Assembly (NCBI GenBank): GCA_005656395.1
Contig: SRSI01000013.1
Location: forward strand, 1,860,001 to 1,924,000
Length of the DNA stretch: 64,000 nucleotides
Direction: 5' to 3'
Origin: Strongyloides papillosus
Taxonomy: Eukaryota > Nematoda > Chromadorea > Rhabditida > Strongyloididae
Positions 1 through 12,769 of the stretch are shown piece after piece. Position 1 is the stretch's first letter, and each line of letters starts with the position of its first letter. Under the pieces are notes generated by a model. The model saw only the letters and a program-made list of their open reading frames with translations. It was not told where the DNA came from and searched no databases. The position numbers and the translations under genes are program-made.

Positions 1-1490
1 TAAAATCAAGAGATTTTTTTTGAATAAAACAAATTTTTATTAAATTTGAAAACGTCATATATTTTATTAAAAATTGTGTCACACAAAATTTTTGTATGTA
101 ACATTTAGTTTTTGATAGGATAATTTAAAAATTTATAATTCATAAAATCAAAAACTATTTAAGTATTTTTTTACACTTAGAATTAAAGTTTTTTGGATAT
201 TTTTCTACCGTGAATATAAATGAAACTATTTAATAAACAAAATAATCGCTTAGTTATACAAATTATTTATAGTTTAATTGTTAGTGAGCGATACGAATAG
301 TCAAAAGTATAATTTTATATATAATTGTATTGAGTTAGGTTTATCTTCATTCAATAATTTATATTTAGATCGTTTTTTTATTTAATGTTATTTTTTTATA
401 TACTACTCTTTTTTTATTGCTAATTTTTGTAGTCTTAATTTTAAAGCTTTAAAGAAAATAGTTCATAGACACCAATATTTGATTTGAACATGTTTCTTTA
501 ATTTCTTGTGGTTTCAATTTTTCTTAACTGTAATATTATTTTATCCTTCTATTATAAGTAACAATGTATGTAAGAAAATACAATCTTGTAATAAGAAAAA
601 CTATTTTAGTGACGTGTTTTTAGAAGTATTAAATTGTTACGTAAGTTCTAATATTTATTATCAATATCATTTTAAATAATATTCTTTTTAAAATTATATG
701 ATTTTATAGTTTCTATAAAAAACGACAAAACTTGTGCAACAACATAATATTGTACCCTAGCATTAAAAAATTTTTTTATAATCCCTAGATTAAAAGTAAT
801 TTACCACTTTTTTTATATTTATATTTCTTGAAGCTTTAATGTCTTCTATCCAATAATTATCATTATGATCATTTATTTTATCAGTGTTTTAAAAAAATAC
901 AAATACATATATAAAAAAATATAAACATACTCTTCCTTTTTTTAGAGATTTTAGATTGGTACATTAATCATTTTAGTGAGAAATGTAAAATAAAAACGTG
1001 TAAAAAATCTGATTATTAAGATGATATAGATAAATGAATAATACTGTATACTTACATATAATCATTTTTATAACACTCAATATTGGTTGTTATGGAAAAT
1101 ACTCAAAATATATTCTAAGGTTTTTAAGTTAGCATATATTTATAGTTAGTAATTTGAACGATTGTATTTATTACATTTATAAATGTTAAATAGTTACTAA
1201 TTTATTTTTAAAATATAAATTCGAATAATCTTATATATCACAAGACAAAATTGTTAGTTATATTTTATATGATTCATAACGCTGCACTTTATTATTTTTT
1301 AAAGGAATTTTCTAAGGGCAAGCTTAATCATGGATATTCGATTTTTTCTTCATTTCCACGAAGTAATTCAGATCGTTTAAAATTGATATGTTTAACCAAT
1401 ATTTTTCTTTATAACTTTCTTTTTTTGCACTAATTTTTTTCTTTTCAGATAAGGATTTTTAAAAAAAATACTTTGATCCACAAATTAATA
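1..1490. other. AT-rich intergenic sequence
   Basis: No gene, RNA or transposon was recognised. The short open frames here are low-complexity, Phe/Tyr/Asn/Lys-rich translations of AT-rich DNA. Confidence 0.5.
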
Positions 1491-2203
1491 CGAGGGCCAT
1501 TTAATAAATAAAAGGACAAATCATCATAGGCAAAAAAATAACAAAATAAAAATGATGACAAGAAATAAATTATGAAATAAGAACTGTTTTCATTATTTTT
1601 TCATAATTTGCAAAAAAAAATTTTCGCATAAATAATCTATATTTTACTATATAATTATGACATCTCCTCTCGAAAACTGTAATTTGGAGGAACAACGTCT
1701 TGTAACAAAATTCCTTGTCTTAGAAAGATTAAGTCCTCTGAAATCTATTCTAGTATGCTTAAGCAACGTGATAGAAGGTGAATGAATCATGCAAATTTTT
1801 GAAAATTTATGATACAAGTGTAGGCACAATTCATTCGGTGATTCAAAATAAACTGAACTATCGTAAAAAAGGTGTGAAACGGCTTGATTATGAAATCGTA
1901 CCACATCCACCGTATAGTTCAGACTTTGCACCATCAGATTTTTATTTGTTTGGACCTCTCAAAGACTCTTTACGTGGAGTAAAATTTAACAATAATGGAG
2001 AGATAAAGGAAGAAATACAAAAGTGGCTAAGATCTGAAGATAAAAATTTCTTTGCCACTGGCATAAGAAAGCTCGTGGAAAGATGGGACAAATGTATAAA
2101 TGTAGCGGATGACTATGTTGAAAAACGAGTAAAATTTGGAATTTTTACGATAATAAATTTTTGAGTTATAATCATCGTCTCTTTACTTATTGAATGGCCC
2201 TCG
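1491..2203 (+). mobile_element. Internally deleted mariner element (713 bp)
   Basis: A Tc1/mariner-type DNA transposon flanked by TA (1489-1490 and 2204-2205). The inverted ends begin CGAGGGCCATT and match for about 40 bp with some mismatches. An N-terminal transposase piece reads from 1657 (TSPLENCNLEEQRLVTKFLV). After a frame break, the frame at 1778-2164 carries VGTIHSVIQNKLN joined directly to HPPYSSDFAPSDFYLFGPL, the block around the third catalytic Asp of mariner transposases. The part holding the first two catalytic Asp residues is missing, and a typical mariner is about 1.3 kb. It is therefore a non-autonomous deletion derivative. Both ends still look usable, so it could have been mobilised by a partner element. 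Confidence 0.9.
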
Positions 2204-2205
2204 TA

Positions 2206-3545
2206 TAACTAATATTTTAAGATCCAAAAATTGAGATTTTGTTCAAATACCTATTTACAAACAAACGTTACTACTCCTAAATATAATTAGTTCAAAAAGT
2301 TAGCTAAAAAATTGAAAATGACTTTCTAGAAGTAATGCTAGCATTTTGAAATAGTAGAACTCTTAAATTATGTTACATATCTGAGACATTATAAATTTTC
2401 GGAAGATTCAACTTCTTTATACGATATATTTCATAAGTAATAAAAAAATCAATTTTGAATAAGGCCATAAATAATTTTTACAAGAACTATTTTGTTAAAA
2501 AAATATACAATAAATGAAAAAGTTCGAGATTAATTTAGCATTCTTTAAATTGATATTCCTTGAAATAATATGCTTGTCATAAGATCCAATATCTTCTTCA
2601 TAATATTTCTTAATATTTAAAATAAAATTTAATTTTAAACAATGTTTTAAACGTTTGTGTGGTAGCCATTTTTTAAAGTTATCTTAACAGCAAAAAAAAG
2701 AAACTTGTTTAAGTTAATTGATTAGTGCTCAATCTTCAGTTTCAACGTAAATTTTTGCCAACCCTTATTCAGTAATAAAAATTAGATTTAAAAAAGCTAT
2801 AAATTATGTGATAAAAAACCATTTAAAAACTTTTCAATAATAGATTTTTAAAAAATTTAAATGAAAAAAAACGATGATAATAAAAAATAAAAAAATATCT
2901 TCATTTTCTTATATAAATTGTCAAATTTATTAATTATTTGTATATTAATGTTCGATTTCATTAATTCTTTTATTTCTTATTATACCGATTATTTTAAAAT
3001 AAAAATTACTCTATATTTAAAAAGTGTTTTTTACAAGATTTTTCCTTTTTCTCCTCATCTTTGCAAATAATAAATAAATTTAAGATAACATGAAAAATTT
3101 TTCAAAACTCTTTATGTTATTGTTATATATTAAGAGATTTTATGGCAATCCTCTTTTTATTTATTCAAATCGTTTTATGATTTACCTAAGATTAAAAAAC
3201 TAAGTAAATATAAATATTAAAAGCAATTAACTACTAATCTTTTAGGATATTACTAAATAAAAATGTTAATTAAATTTTTTTTATTTATTCGAAATAAAAT
3301 ATATGAATATTATAATATTATTTTTATTAAGAACAAAAACGTATAAGGTTTTATGTTTTGCTATTTTGCCTAACATTGAATACCGAAGATTTTTTAAAAT
3401 ACTTTATCAAGAAGTTAGACTATAAAATTAATTTAATATCACCAATGAATACTAAGTAAAAAGTTATAACAATAAAAAATGTATTAAAACATACTCGAAA
3501 AATACTCTCTATTTTACTAAAACAGAAGTGCTATTAATAAAAACA
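2206..3545. other. AT-rich intergenic sequence
   Basis: No gene seen. A probable poly(A) signal for the neighbouring minus-strand gene lies at its right edge. Confidence 0.5.
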
Positions 3546-3551
3546 TTTATT
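3546..3551 (-). terminator. Probable poly(A) signal AATAAA for the DUF229 gene
   Basis: AATAAA on the minus strand, about 110 nt past the TGA stop at 3660-3662. Confidence 0.4.
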
Positions 3552-3659
3552 CAAAGTTGTAGCAATATAAACACTGGGTAAAAAAACAATCTCTTATTTT
3601 CTCATATAAACAAAATACCATAAAAATTAGATTACATTAAATATTGACTAGTGAATTTT

Positions 3660-5357
3660 TCAAATTCCCTTACAGTAGCAAAATTGCTTTTTCTTTTTAT
3701 CTGAAACACAACTTGTTGTTTTATCATCATCAAATGGATTTATTCTAATAATTTTTTCATTTATCAACTTAAAGTCTTCATTAAATAAACCCTTAAATGT
3801 AGCATTTCCTGGTAATGTGCTAGTAATTACTTCGTATATAATTCTATCACTTTCTGATAAGGTTACATTAACTGAAAAAGTTTTATCTTTTAAAGTCATT
3901 ATTTCACATTTGCTTTTTTCAATTTTTTTATTCAATTTTGAGATGAATACTTTTTTTAATTTGTAATATTCAAACGAATATGTATCCGGTAATTTTTGAA
4001 AAAATGTTTTGCAAAAACAATTCTGATATGGGATATACAAATCATAACATGAACGATTCTTACTAGCAGGAATTGGCCTTAGTAAACTTGACCCTTTTAC
4101 TATAAATTCAACCTCTTTTGAATGATTATGGTAATCGAAATTGTAAAAATTGTTTTTAGTTACTCCTATTAAGATATCTAATAATGTAGCATAAATATCC
4201 ATAAAAGAAATATGTTTGTTTGAATTTATTTTCAAATTGTCCATCAATTTCTTATTTTTTCTTAACTCAAAAGGAATAGACATATAGAAATATGGATTTT
4301 TCTTTTCAAAAGAGCCTATGTTTGTATAATCGTAATCTTTGTCGTTGTAACCATAACTTCCAAGAAAAAATAAAAATGAGTTATTTAAGTATTCTGACTG
4401 ATTATCAAAAAATTCTTCAAAATATTTATCACAATAAAAAATATCTTTCATGTTATTTTTCATTGGCATTGTTTGCCACAAAAAAGCCATTTTAGGCCTA
4501 TATTTATATCTTATTAAGAACTTTTCCAAATACTCCATTATATGAAAACCATAAAATTGACATTTTTTTTTAAATTTATCTAATAAAAAATCTCTTTTTT
4601 CATTTTGATTCAAAAATGTTTGGAATGGGCGGAAAAGATGATCTACTATATTTTTTTTAAAACCTTTACATTTTGATAAATCAAAAATTCCACCAGACTC
4701 GGAGTCATCTGCCATTAATGTTATATAATCATTGTTTTTGTACAAATATGGTATAAATGTCTTTGATGTTAAATATTCATCACAAGCAATTTTTGAACCC
4801 CAGTCATTAATTATCTTTTTCCTTTCATCAAAACGATCAGTAACATTTATGTTTTGTTTATTTAACAATAATCCATAAACATTAGAAAGAATATCGTTTC
4901 CTTGAATATTCAAATAGTTCATCTCAAATCCTTCGAAATTTTCACGTAAGTATTTTCTTGTTTTATTTAACGCTCTATGGGCATGAAAGTTTGATAAAGA
5001 ATCAACTATATAGATATAAACATCGTACTTATTTGACTTTTTTAAAGAATTATCATTATTTTGTAATGAATTTATACGATTAGCTTGTCCAGAATCAATT
5101 CTCCTTATATGGAAATTATAATCAGTATATGTAATTTTATTAAATGTATTGTTGCATTTAATTTTAAAAATATCGCATGGAAGAAGAACAGAGTCTGTAA
5201 TATCAATATAATCTCCATCAGTAACCTTATTATCTCCGTCAGGAAAGCTACAACTATATTTACATGTTAAATTTTTTAATCTTAAAGTCAATACTCCATC
5301 TTGAAGATGATAAAAATGATTCTTTATATCTATATGTACATTGACTATTATACGCAT
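3660..5357 (-). CDS. DUF229 family protein, degenerate active site
   Basis: A DUF229 (alkaline phosphatase/sulfatase-like fold) protein of about 565 residues if read from the ATG at 5357. The family is large in nematodes and its substrate is unknown. Residue numbers count from that Met. Visible family blocks are the VDSLSNFHAHRALNKT motif (Asp119-Ser120), MADDSESGGIFD followed by HLFRPF (217-244), and the C-terminal GSSLLRPIPASKNRSC...CFC block. The usual SDHG metal-binding motif is replaced by GSYG (333-336). The preceding His-Asp motif reads PMKNNMKD. Metal-dependent catalysis therefore looks lost. Normal family members start with a signal or transmembrane anchor and an N-terminal Cys-rich block. 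That block is present upstream but in another frame (see 5338-5440). The protein is probably secreted or luminal by family, and may be a non-enzymatic copy or a young pseudogene. Confidence 0.82.
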   Translation of the reverse strand: MRIIVNVHIDIKNHFYHLQDGVLTLRLKNLTCKYSCSFPDGDNKVTDGDYIDITDSVLLPCDIFKIKCNNTFNKITYTDYNFHIRRIDSGQANRINSLQNNDNSLKKSNKYDVYIYIVDSLSNFHAHRALNKTRKYLRENFEGFEMNYLNIQGNDILSNVYGLLLNKQNINVTDRFDERKKIINDWGSKIACDEYLTSKTFIPYLYKNNDYITLMADDSESGGIFDLSKCKGFKKNIVDHLFRPFQTFLNQNEKRDFLLDKFKKKCQFYGFHIMEYLEKFLIRYKYRPKMAFLWQTMPMKNNMKDIFYCDKYFEEFFDNQSEYLNNSFLFFLGSYGYNDKDYDYTNIGSFEKKNPYFYMSIPFELRKNKKLMDNLKINSNKHISFMDIYATLLDILIGVTKNNFYNFDYHNHSKEVEFIVKGSSLLRPIPASKNRSCYDLYIPYQNCFCKTFFQKLPDTYSFEYYKLKKVFISKLNKKIEKSKCEIMTLKDKTFSVNVTLSESDRIIYEVITSTLPGNATFKGLFNEDFKLINEKIIRINPFDDDKTTSCVSDKKKKQFCYCKGI

Positions 5358-5440
5358 TATCCATAATACTTCCACCAAATTTCATCATAAAATTTAAATA
5401 ATCACTTGAAAATATATTATACTTTTTAAAAAAACAATTT
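5338..5440 (-). pseudogene. Out-of-frame N-terminal piece of the DUF229 gene
   Basis: Directly upstream of the DUF229 frame, another minus-strand frame encodes NCFFKKYNIFSSDYLNFMM followed by a second Cys (codon at 5338-5340). This fits the N-terminal C-x-n-C block expected just before the HLQDGVLTL segment of the main frame. The switch lies around 5320-5340, where no GT...AG intron of workable length is visible. The cause is a frameshift mutation, an assembly error, or an unrelated frame. No signal peptide exon was identified further upstream. Confidence 0.5.
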
Positions 5441-5499
5441 CCAATATTTGTTATTCCGTCATTATTACTTGTACTTAGTATAAACTTTTTAGTTGTTTT

Positions 5500-8400
5500 T
5501 TATGAATTAAAAAAAAGCCAAAGTTATTTATTGCGTATTTCCACACTATAATGAATAAAAAAAATAAGCAAATGTGAAGCTTTTTATATTTTAAAGTGTT
5601 AGTGATCATTATCAATAATGCTTTTAGTATTTTGAACTATTTTGATTGTATAAAAGCGTGGTAAATTAAATAGATTGATATTATTTGTTGCCATATCTGC
5701 TTTTAATAAAATTTTAATAAAGTTATCCTAAAAACAAGTATATTTTTTGTATCAATTGACATATAATAAGAAGTAGAAAATAATGAAACAAAAATTCTCT
5801 AATCGTAAATAATAATATTTGAGTTTAAAATATAGATAGAAAAACTAGATATTAAAGTCAAATTAAATATATAAAAGTATAAACTTTCATACAATTGATT
5901 ATTCAAATCAATATAAAAAATTAAATACGCAAAAAAAGTAATATCTACAATAATATTTTTAATTATATCATTATAATTTACTTTATATTTTAGATTAACA
6001 AAAATCTAATATTTTCTAGAAATTCTCCAGAATTATATAATTTAATACAAATTTTATAGTTATTAAATTCAAATATTTTACAAATTCAAAAGTAAGTACT
6101 TGTTTTAACATTTACCACATATTCTAGTACTTTATTTTTTTTTTGAATATAGTACAGTTTAACTTTTCAATCAAATAAAGCTTCGATATTTTAAAAATTA
6201 CTTTTTCTTCTCATTCTTATTATCTCTAATTAATATCTACAATAAAAATTACTTTAAAGTATAAATATAGCAAAATATATGATTTTGAAAAAAATAACGA
6301 ATTGTTGTAGCAAGTAAAAACATAGTTTTTTTTTATGTTTTATGGTCCTGGCTATTTAATAAATAGATTTTTATATTAAATTGCATAAAAATATGGCATT
6401 TGTCATTAATATCTATAAAAAATTTTTATTTCTACATAAAATATTTTTTACAAGTTATGATACTTACTCTTAAAATATTTACAATAAATAAACTATATCC
6501 TTATTTTAATTTGATAATTTTCTAAATGTAACCAATTAAATATCAAATTTCTTACAATAACAATTATACAGTTTTTATATACAAAAAAGATAAAATATTT
6601 AAAGCTTCAACAGTTTTTTTATGATGATTTATTTTTCTTTTTATATTGGTAAACTTTGCCTTTTATATCAAAAGAAAAATTGTAGCAAAACGATACCTTA
6701 ATACTAATTAGAGTTATTCACTTATTAATAGGGTGTACTTTAGAATTATATTTTATATTGAAAATGAATAGTAAAAAAAGTTCAAAATTTTGTTCCCTTT
6801 ATATTTAATAATTTGTAAAAAATTTACTTTATTATATGGAAACACTTATTTATTAAAAAATTAATTTATTCGCAATAATATTAGTATACTTAAGATTAGT
6901 GTAATTTTTTATAAATAATAATTTTTCCAATAAATTATCATTTATATAAAAATTCTTTATATTGTATAACAATTAAACGTATAAAAAATAAATAAACGAT
7001 AATTTCAATTGTTGTAACTGTAGTAATTTTTAACATACTGAGAAGTTTCTTTAATATTTAAAAACACGGAAAGATGATTCTCGACATCAATCTAATACAG
7101 GATTTATCTAATAGAAAGGTTGCATGATTATCATTCATTTGATAGAATACATTTAAATAGATGATACATTTCTTCATCAAAGATTTTTTTGATATACATG
7201 TTTTTTAAACTGTTTAGAATGGGATTCATTAGTATCAAACACACTATAAGTATATGAGCATGAAAAAAGTATTACTTACCATATACCATAAAGTTTGTAT
7301 TCAGATCAGGGTAAGTAGTAATTTCTTCATGTAATCAAATTATTGCTTTTTATCTATATTTTTTTCCACCAAATAATGTATATAATAGATAGATTATGTA
7401 TTACAAAGACATTAATTTATAAAGTTATTATAATTGTTAAAAAATATTACTTTTAAAAGCAAGCAATTATTTTGATTCGAATATGGGAATAATTTTTAAA
7501 AATACATAAAATTATTAATATTATTATAGTATTTTGGTGACTCATAAATTTAAGTTATATATTTGGGGGAACGTTTGATAATAGTTTTATCGTATTATGC
7601 TGGTAAATGTTTTTTATATTTTGCTGTTTATTATGAAAACAACTATTTACTTTTTAATTTGAAAGAAATTTAAATTAATGAATCATATAATATCTTTGAA
7701 AGCATGTATTTGTTTTCAAGATTGCTTTCAATAGTTGCGTTTTGAGAAAAAACCTTAGCATAATAAAAAGCGATTGTGTATGTTGTTGAATTTTAGAAAA
7801 CATAATGTATATTTATATATTAAAAAAATTAAAGTAATATCATTTTTATTATAATTGAAAAAGAGTTGCATATTAAAATTTTATTTTTTATATTATTGGT
7901 TTGAAAACTAAATTTTGGCTTTTATTGAATAATTTATAATATTTTTTTAGGTAACTTGTGTCATTACTTTAGTAAATAAGTTTGCCCCTTCATCTAAAAC
8001 ATTTATATTAATTTTGAAGGAAATTATTATTTAAAATTTGCCTTAATAACAATTCTTCAAAAACTACATGTGACTAAAATAATCTACCCAACATATTATC
8101 ATAACATTTTCTTAAGCAAAAAGAAAGTCTTTATTATTGCTTTGTATAAATGATAAATTTTATAAATCCAATTAGTGGATTTAGATATAATTTTTTAAAG
8201 ATAGTACATGTTTCTTATAAAGATCTTTTTTGGTAATTCGTTAGTTAAATGCTTTTTGTACAACAACTCTTATTGATTGTTGATATTTTTGCTTGACATG
8301 AAACTATTGTTTTGATTTACTTTGTTTATACTTAACGAAAATCATTGCTTTAAATTTTCATTGTTTTTACATAAACTTTAAATAAAATGATGTCATTGTT

Positions 8401-9690
8401 AAATTCTAATTTACTAATTCAATTTATGAAGCATATCTTTTTAAATTTGTAAATGTTTAATAAATAATTGCTTAATTATTATAACATAAAACATTAAAAA
8501 TGTTATCATAAATGTTTTTTAATCTATAATCTGTTGCCGATAGTAATAAAGTCTTTATTAATTTTCTAGCAGATAAGTAGTATTTTTTATCACTTCACTG
8601 TTCATATTTTAAATTATGCATACATTAATTTAATGATTTTTGACTATTACATCATACCTCATTTTTTAAATTTATTTTATAAGGTTTAATAATATTATAT
8701 TATTCTCATTTATAGGCGTATTTTTATGTAGTATTATTTGAAGAATAGACTTATAATGTAAATTAAAATATTTTAGTAAAGAATTTTGGTGTAAGAATTG
8801 CTTGAATGATATTTAGAAATTCTTTTTTATTAATTAGTCATTATACCGAATATCTTTAAAAGTGGAAAAATTTCATTATAGTATCGTCGTAAAAATAGGT
8901 AATAGTAATTATTTTAATGAGATTTTATATTTGTTACTATATTTCAATGCACTTTTTAAATAATTTAAAATAAACAGACTATAAATAATTTAATATTAAA
9001 GATTTTTAAAAAAAATTATGAGATTGTAACTTGCATCAAAATTCTTTACCATATAAATGCCGTTTTAGAATTGAGGTTTTAAGTTACAATTTTTAACTCT
9101 TGTAAAAAACATTCTTTTTTATTGTTTTCATACGAAATATTTATATAGTTTTAGTTTCCATTTTTGATAATTTTATTCTAATTAACTTTTAAACACCTTA
9201 TGTTTTTTCCTTTTTTATTAAAGGATAATTGATTCATTTGGCACACGCAAAGACATACTATTTTATTTTGCTTCATAAAGTTCAATAACATTTTTTAAAC
9301 ATGTGATTTACAAATGTACGATCCAAAAAGCTAAGAACATTCTAGTATGTAATTTGTTAATTCAATTATGGTTTTACACCATTAATTACATTACTTTTGC
9401 CGATGCATTAATTATCTAAAGTTGTTAATATTTTGACTTTAATGAAATTACTCTTTAATTGAAATTATGGTTTTACTACTTGTTACTGTTGTATTTTTTT
9501 TATGATAATATCAATTGCTTAAAGTAGATTACTATAATTGCAATATTGTCTTTTTGGAATCTGACAAATTAGTAAATTTAATACCTTTGGTCTTCTTCAT
9601 AAATTGCAAATAACTTATTGCAACTTCAAATTTACACTTTTTTATCTTTTCATTATATTAAGCTTTTAATTTAAATTAATTTTATTCTAA
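5500..9690. other. Long AT-rich gene desert
   Basis: About 4.2 kb with homopolymer-rich sequence. No ORF with family features, no tRNA and no paired terminal repeats were recognised. Confidence 0.5.
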
Positions 9691-9693
9691 TTT

Positions 9694-9703
9694 TAATTTC
9701 CAG
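9694..9703 (+). promoter_or_regulatory. Splice or trans-splice acceptor before the F-box gene
   Basis: TTAATTTCCAG ends at 9703, ten bases before the ATG at 9714. A polypyrimidine-AG this close to the start is typical of a spliced-leader acceptor or of a short leader intron. It supports the chosen start. Confidence 0.45.
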
Positions 9704-9713
9704 ATATTTCATA

Positions 9714-11375
9714 ATGCTTTCATTATGTAAAAGTCAAAAGCCTATCTTTTTAGAAAAAGCTGATAATGACAAAATTAATTGTGAAATTGTTTTTAAATGC
9801 CCAGAATTAGTGGCATTGATTTATAAAAACTTATCAAACCTAACAGACAAATATAATTTCATATTAACATGTAAAACAATTTATAATATTGTAAAAAGAA
9901 TTATTTTAATACCCGAAGAGTCTGTACTTAATCAAAATTCTTTCGATAGTGAATCAATATTTATTGACTATACTAAATTGACTCTCCACTGTAATTTTCT
10001 TGAAATATCACCAGGACCTATAGAAATTCACGATGGTCAATCAGTTAATAATGTAAACAAAAAAATTAAAATAAATACGAAAAATATTAGAAAATTATAT
10101 ATAAATTCTGATTTTGAGAATTGGAATCAAGTAATAAGAAAATTAAATTCATTTGAAAATATTAAATATCTAAAAATTGCCTGGACTTCCGTATCACAAA
10201 ATTTAAATTTCTTTAACTATTTAACCACTCTTAATCCTGATACTATCTATTGTGACTGTCAAGAAACTGTCCGTCATGTGAATAATGAAGGAAATAATGA
10301 AAATTGGTCATTTCCTAAAAGTATAAAGAAGTTTAAAATAAAATGCAAAAGTTATCTTTGGATTGATACTTTACTTGAAGGATTATCAAGCTTCAAACAA
10401 AACGAAATCGACTTTTTAGAACTTATTCCATTTTCAAATTTTGCATGTAATTTTACAAATTATTGGAATAAATTTATCAGACTAACCAGTTATTTTAAAA
10501 GAGTAAATATTACGTCAGATTTCTCTATCTATGGACAAGAATTTTACAATTCTATGGAAAGACTTTCTTCTATTGACAATATTTCAAAATTTTGGTTAAA
10601 CTTAAAAGTTTCAATTGACTCATCTTTTTGGAATGAAATTCAACCGGTAACATGTTTGAAAGTAAAATTATTGTGCATCCTTAATATCGTTGAAATAATA
10701 AATGGGGAATTTGTAGATCAAAATATGGCGAATAGCATTTATAATACATTATTTAGAATGCAACGATTAGAAACTTTGATGTTTAGATTTACAATGACTG
10801 ATCTAGGCGTTAATTTTACAAATTTTATTCATAGTGTCTCAAAAAATTTAAAAAATATACAAATTACAGATTGTAATAAGATGAAGTTGCTAGATTTACA
10901 AACAATGGCAGCACATTTAAAGAATTTGGATACTTTGTCATTACATGGGATTGAATCAGATGATATAACATTAAAAGAGATTTTTGAGTTATTCCAATCA
11001 GTTAAAGTCTTAGAAGTCTTTTTTAAAAAATCGTTTAAAAATTCTCAAATTTTAGATTATTTCAAGGGACAAAAATTGATTGACGGTAGTTATAAATTTG
11101 TATGGCCAAAAACTATTTGTCTTAATATTTATACATACTATCCAAACAAAGAAGAATTTTATGATTTTCATATGGTTGAAAAAATTATACCAAGAAAGAG
11201 TGGTCAACTAATATTTGCCTTTGATAAATTATACTTTGAAGAAGAAACAGATATCTTTAGAGTGACTTTACAACAATCACCAGGTTGTTATAACCACTTA
11301 AAAGTTTTTAGAAATGATCTTTATAAAATCAATCCCAAACTAGGATTTTATGAAGATTTGTTGTATAAAATTTGA
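9714..11375 (+). CDS. F-box protein with degenerate leucine-rich region
   Basis: A single-exon gene of 553 residues. Residues about 27-65 (FKCPELVALIYKNLSNLTDKY then FILTCKTIYNIVKRI) match the F-box pattern, the Skp1-binding motif of SCF ubiquitin ligases. The remaining roughly 480 residues are rich in Leu, Ile and Asn. They contain irregular leucine-rich-repeat-like stretches, for example near 385-415 (LKNIQITDCNKMKLLDL, then HLKNLDTLSLHGI), which would be the substrate-binding part. No transmembrane segment or signal peptide is seen. An acceptor-like TTTCCAG precedes the ATG, and AATAAA lies at 11393-11398 just after the stop. Nematodes carry large, fast-evolving F-box families, and no close partner can be named from sequence alone. 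The role of substrate adaptor in the cytoplasm or nucleus is inferred from the family. The frame is intact. Confidence 0.8.
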   Translation: MLSLCKSQKPIFLEKADNDKINCEIVFKCPELVALIYKNLSNLTDKYNFILTCKTIYNIVKRIILIPEESVLNQNSFDSESIFIDYTKLTLHCNFLEISPGPIEIHDGQSVNNVNKKIKINTKNIRKLYINSDFENWNQVIRKLNSFENIKYLKIAWTSVSQNLNFFNYLTTLNPDTIYCDCQETVRHVNNEGNNENWSFPKSIKKFKIKCKSYLWIDTLLEGLSSFKQNEIDFLELIPFSNFACNFTNYWNKFIRLTSYFKRVNITSDFSIYGQEFYNSMERLSSIDNISKFWLNLKVSIDSSFWNEIQPVTCLKVKLLCILNIVEIINGEFVDQNMANSIYNTLFRMQRLETLMFRFTMTDLGVNFTNFIHSVSKNLKNIQITDCNKMKLLDLQTMAAHLKNLDTLSLHGIESDDITLKEIFELFQSVKVLEVFFKKSFKNSQILDYFKGQKLIDGSYKFVWPKTICLNIYTYYPNKEEFYDFHMVEKIIPRKSGQLIFAFDKLYFEEETDIFRVTLQQSPGCYNHLKVFRNDLYKINPKLGFYEDLLYKI

Positions 11376-11392
11376 ATGTTTTTATAGATCCA

Positions 11393-11398
11393 AATAAA
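11393..11398 (+). terminator. Poly(A) signal of the F-box gene
   Basis: AATAAA 18 nt after the TGA stop. Confidence 0.5.
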
Positions 11399-11779
11399 CT
11401 TTAAACAAAAATAATAATAGTAATTTGGAATCATTTTCACGTTGATAAATTTTTCTAATGAATTGTTATAATTTATTTTGAACTAACGTTATTTAAACAA
11501 ATAAATTTTTTATCATGTAGTATAATATATCAGATTAAAGTTATATATTCAAATAGTTTCTACCAAAATTGAAGCAGATTGTTTTTAAAACTAAAAATTA
11601 CCTTTCTTTTTTAATATTTCTTTACTAAAATTTTGGAATAAAAGTTTTTTATACAAGATTATGAACACACTTCAAGGTGTTTTTGCTCAAACTTATATTT
11701 TAAATATAAAATTTTAGCAAATTTAAAATACTGTTTATTATGTTATCAAAACAAGAGTAATGTTTGATATTATTGCATG

Positions 11780-12760
11780 CATTTAAGCTTAGTTGAAGAA
11801 GGAGTCATACTTTCTGGAATATTGAAGAAGCATGGGGAGAAGGAACCACTCCAAAACGTACAATACGTAGACGGTTTGGAAAATTTCGAAGCGACAATTT
11901 AATTTTGAAAATGAAGAAAAGAGAAAAAGTCTAGTTTCTGTTGACAACGATCAAATAAAAAAAATTATTAACACAAATCCACGACAAAGTACTCATGAGA
12001 ATGCGGACAAATTAGATATTAATTAATGAACATTCCCTAGAAATTTAGATCAATTAGGAATGATGAAAAAGGACAACAAATGGGTTTTACACGAGTCAAA
12101 TGAAGATCAAAAAAGAAATAGTTATGAAATTTGTTCTGTTTTTCTATTACGAAATAAAAGTTATCAATTTCCTGATCGTCTGGTAATTTATGGTGGAAAG
12201 TGAATTTATACCGAGAATCGTCGACAACCTCCAGAAGTATTAGAGAATATCATAAATCCAAAAATTAACTTGCGTCAAAAGAAAATTATATATATTGTTT
12301 GACAGTGATCAAAAGGCGTTATTCATTATAATTGTCTTTTTTCTTGAAAAGACTGTTAAAGATGAAAAATATTGTCAAGAAATGAGTATAATGAATAAAA
12401 TTTACTTATTAAACATCTAGTAATTTTTAGCCAAAAAAATCCAATTCTTCTTCATGATAATACACGAGACTACATTACAAAATTAAATGTTTCAAAAGCT
12501 TAATAAATTAAAATATAAAAGATTACCTTATCCTTTTCATTCACCTGACTTGATGTCGATATAATTTTATCTGTTTGAATATTTATACAGCTTTATGTGT
12601 AGAGAAAATCTTAGAGATGAAACATCGATAAAAAATACTTTAAAGAATTTTTTGACTCTAAAACTCTAGAGTTCTACTGGACTGGTATAAATGAACTTAT
12701 TTCCCTCTAGAAGAAATTTATTGATTCTGATGACTTTTTACCCTAAGTATAAAAAGTTGC
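11780..12760 (+). pseudogene. Decayed full-length mariner transposase
   Basis: Read across frames, this stretch shows the whole mariner transposase order. It has the N-terminal helix-turn-helix part (GEGTTPKRTIRRRFGKFRSDN), a second helix block (LDQLGMMKKDNKWVLHE), the WKGVIHY-like segment (SKGVIHYNC), the second-Asp block (ILLHDNTRDYI) and the third-Asp block (YPFHSPDLMS). The C-terminal LKNFLTLKTLEFYWTGI block follows. Many stop codons and frameshifts interrupt it, so it is an old inactive copy. Terminal inverted repeats were not found with confidence. It differs from the 1491 element and belongs to a separate mariner lineage. Confidence 0.85.
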
Positions 12761-12769
12761 TTTCTAAAA

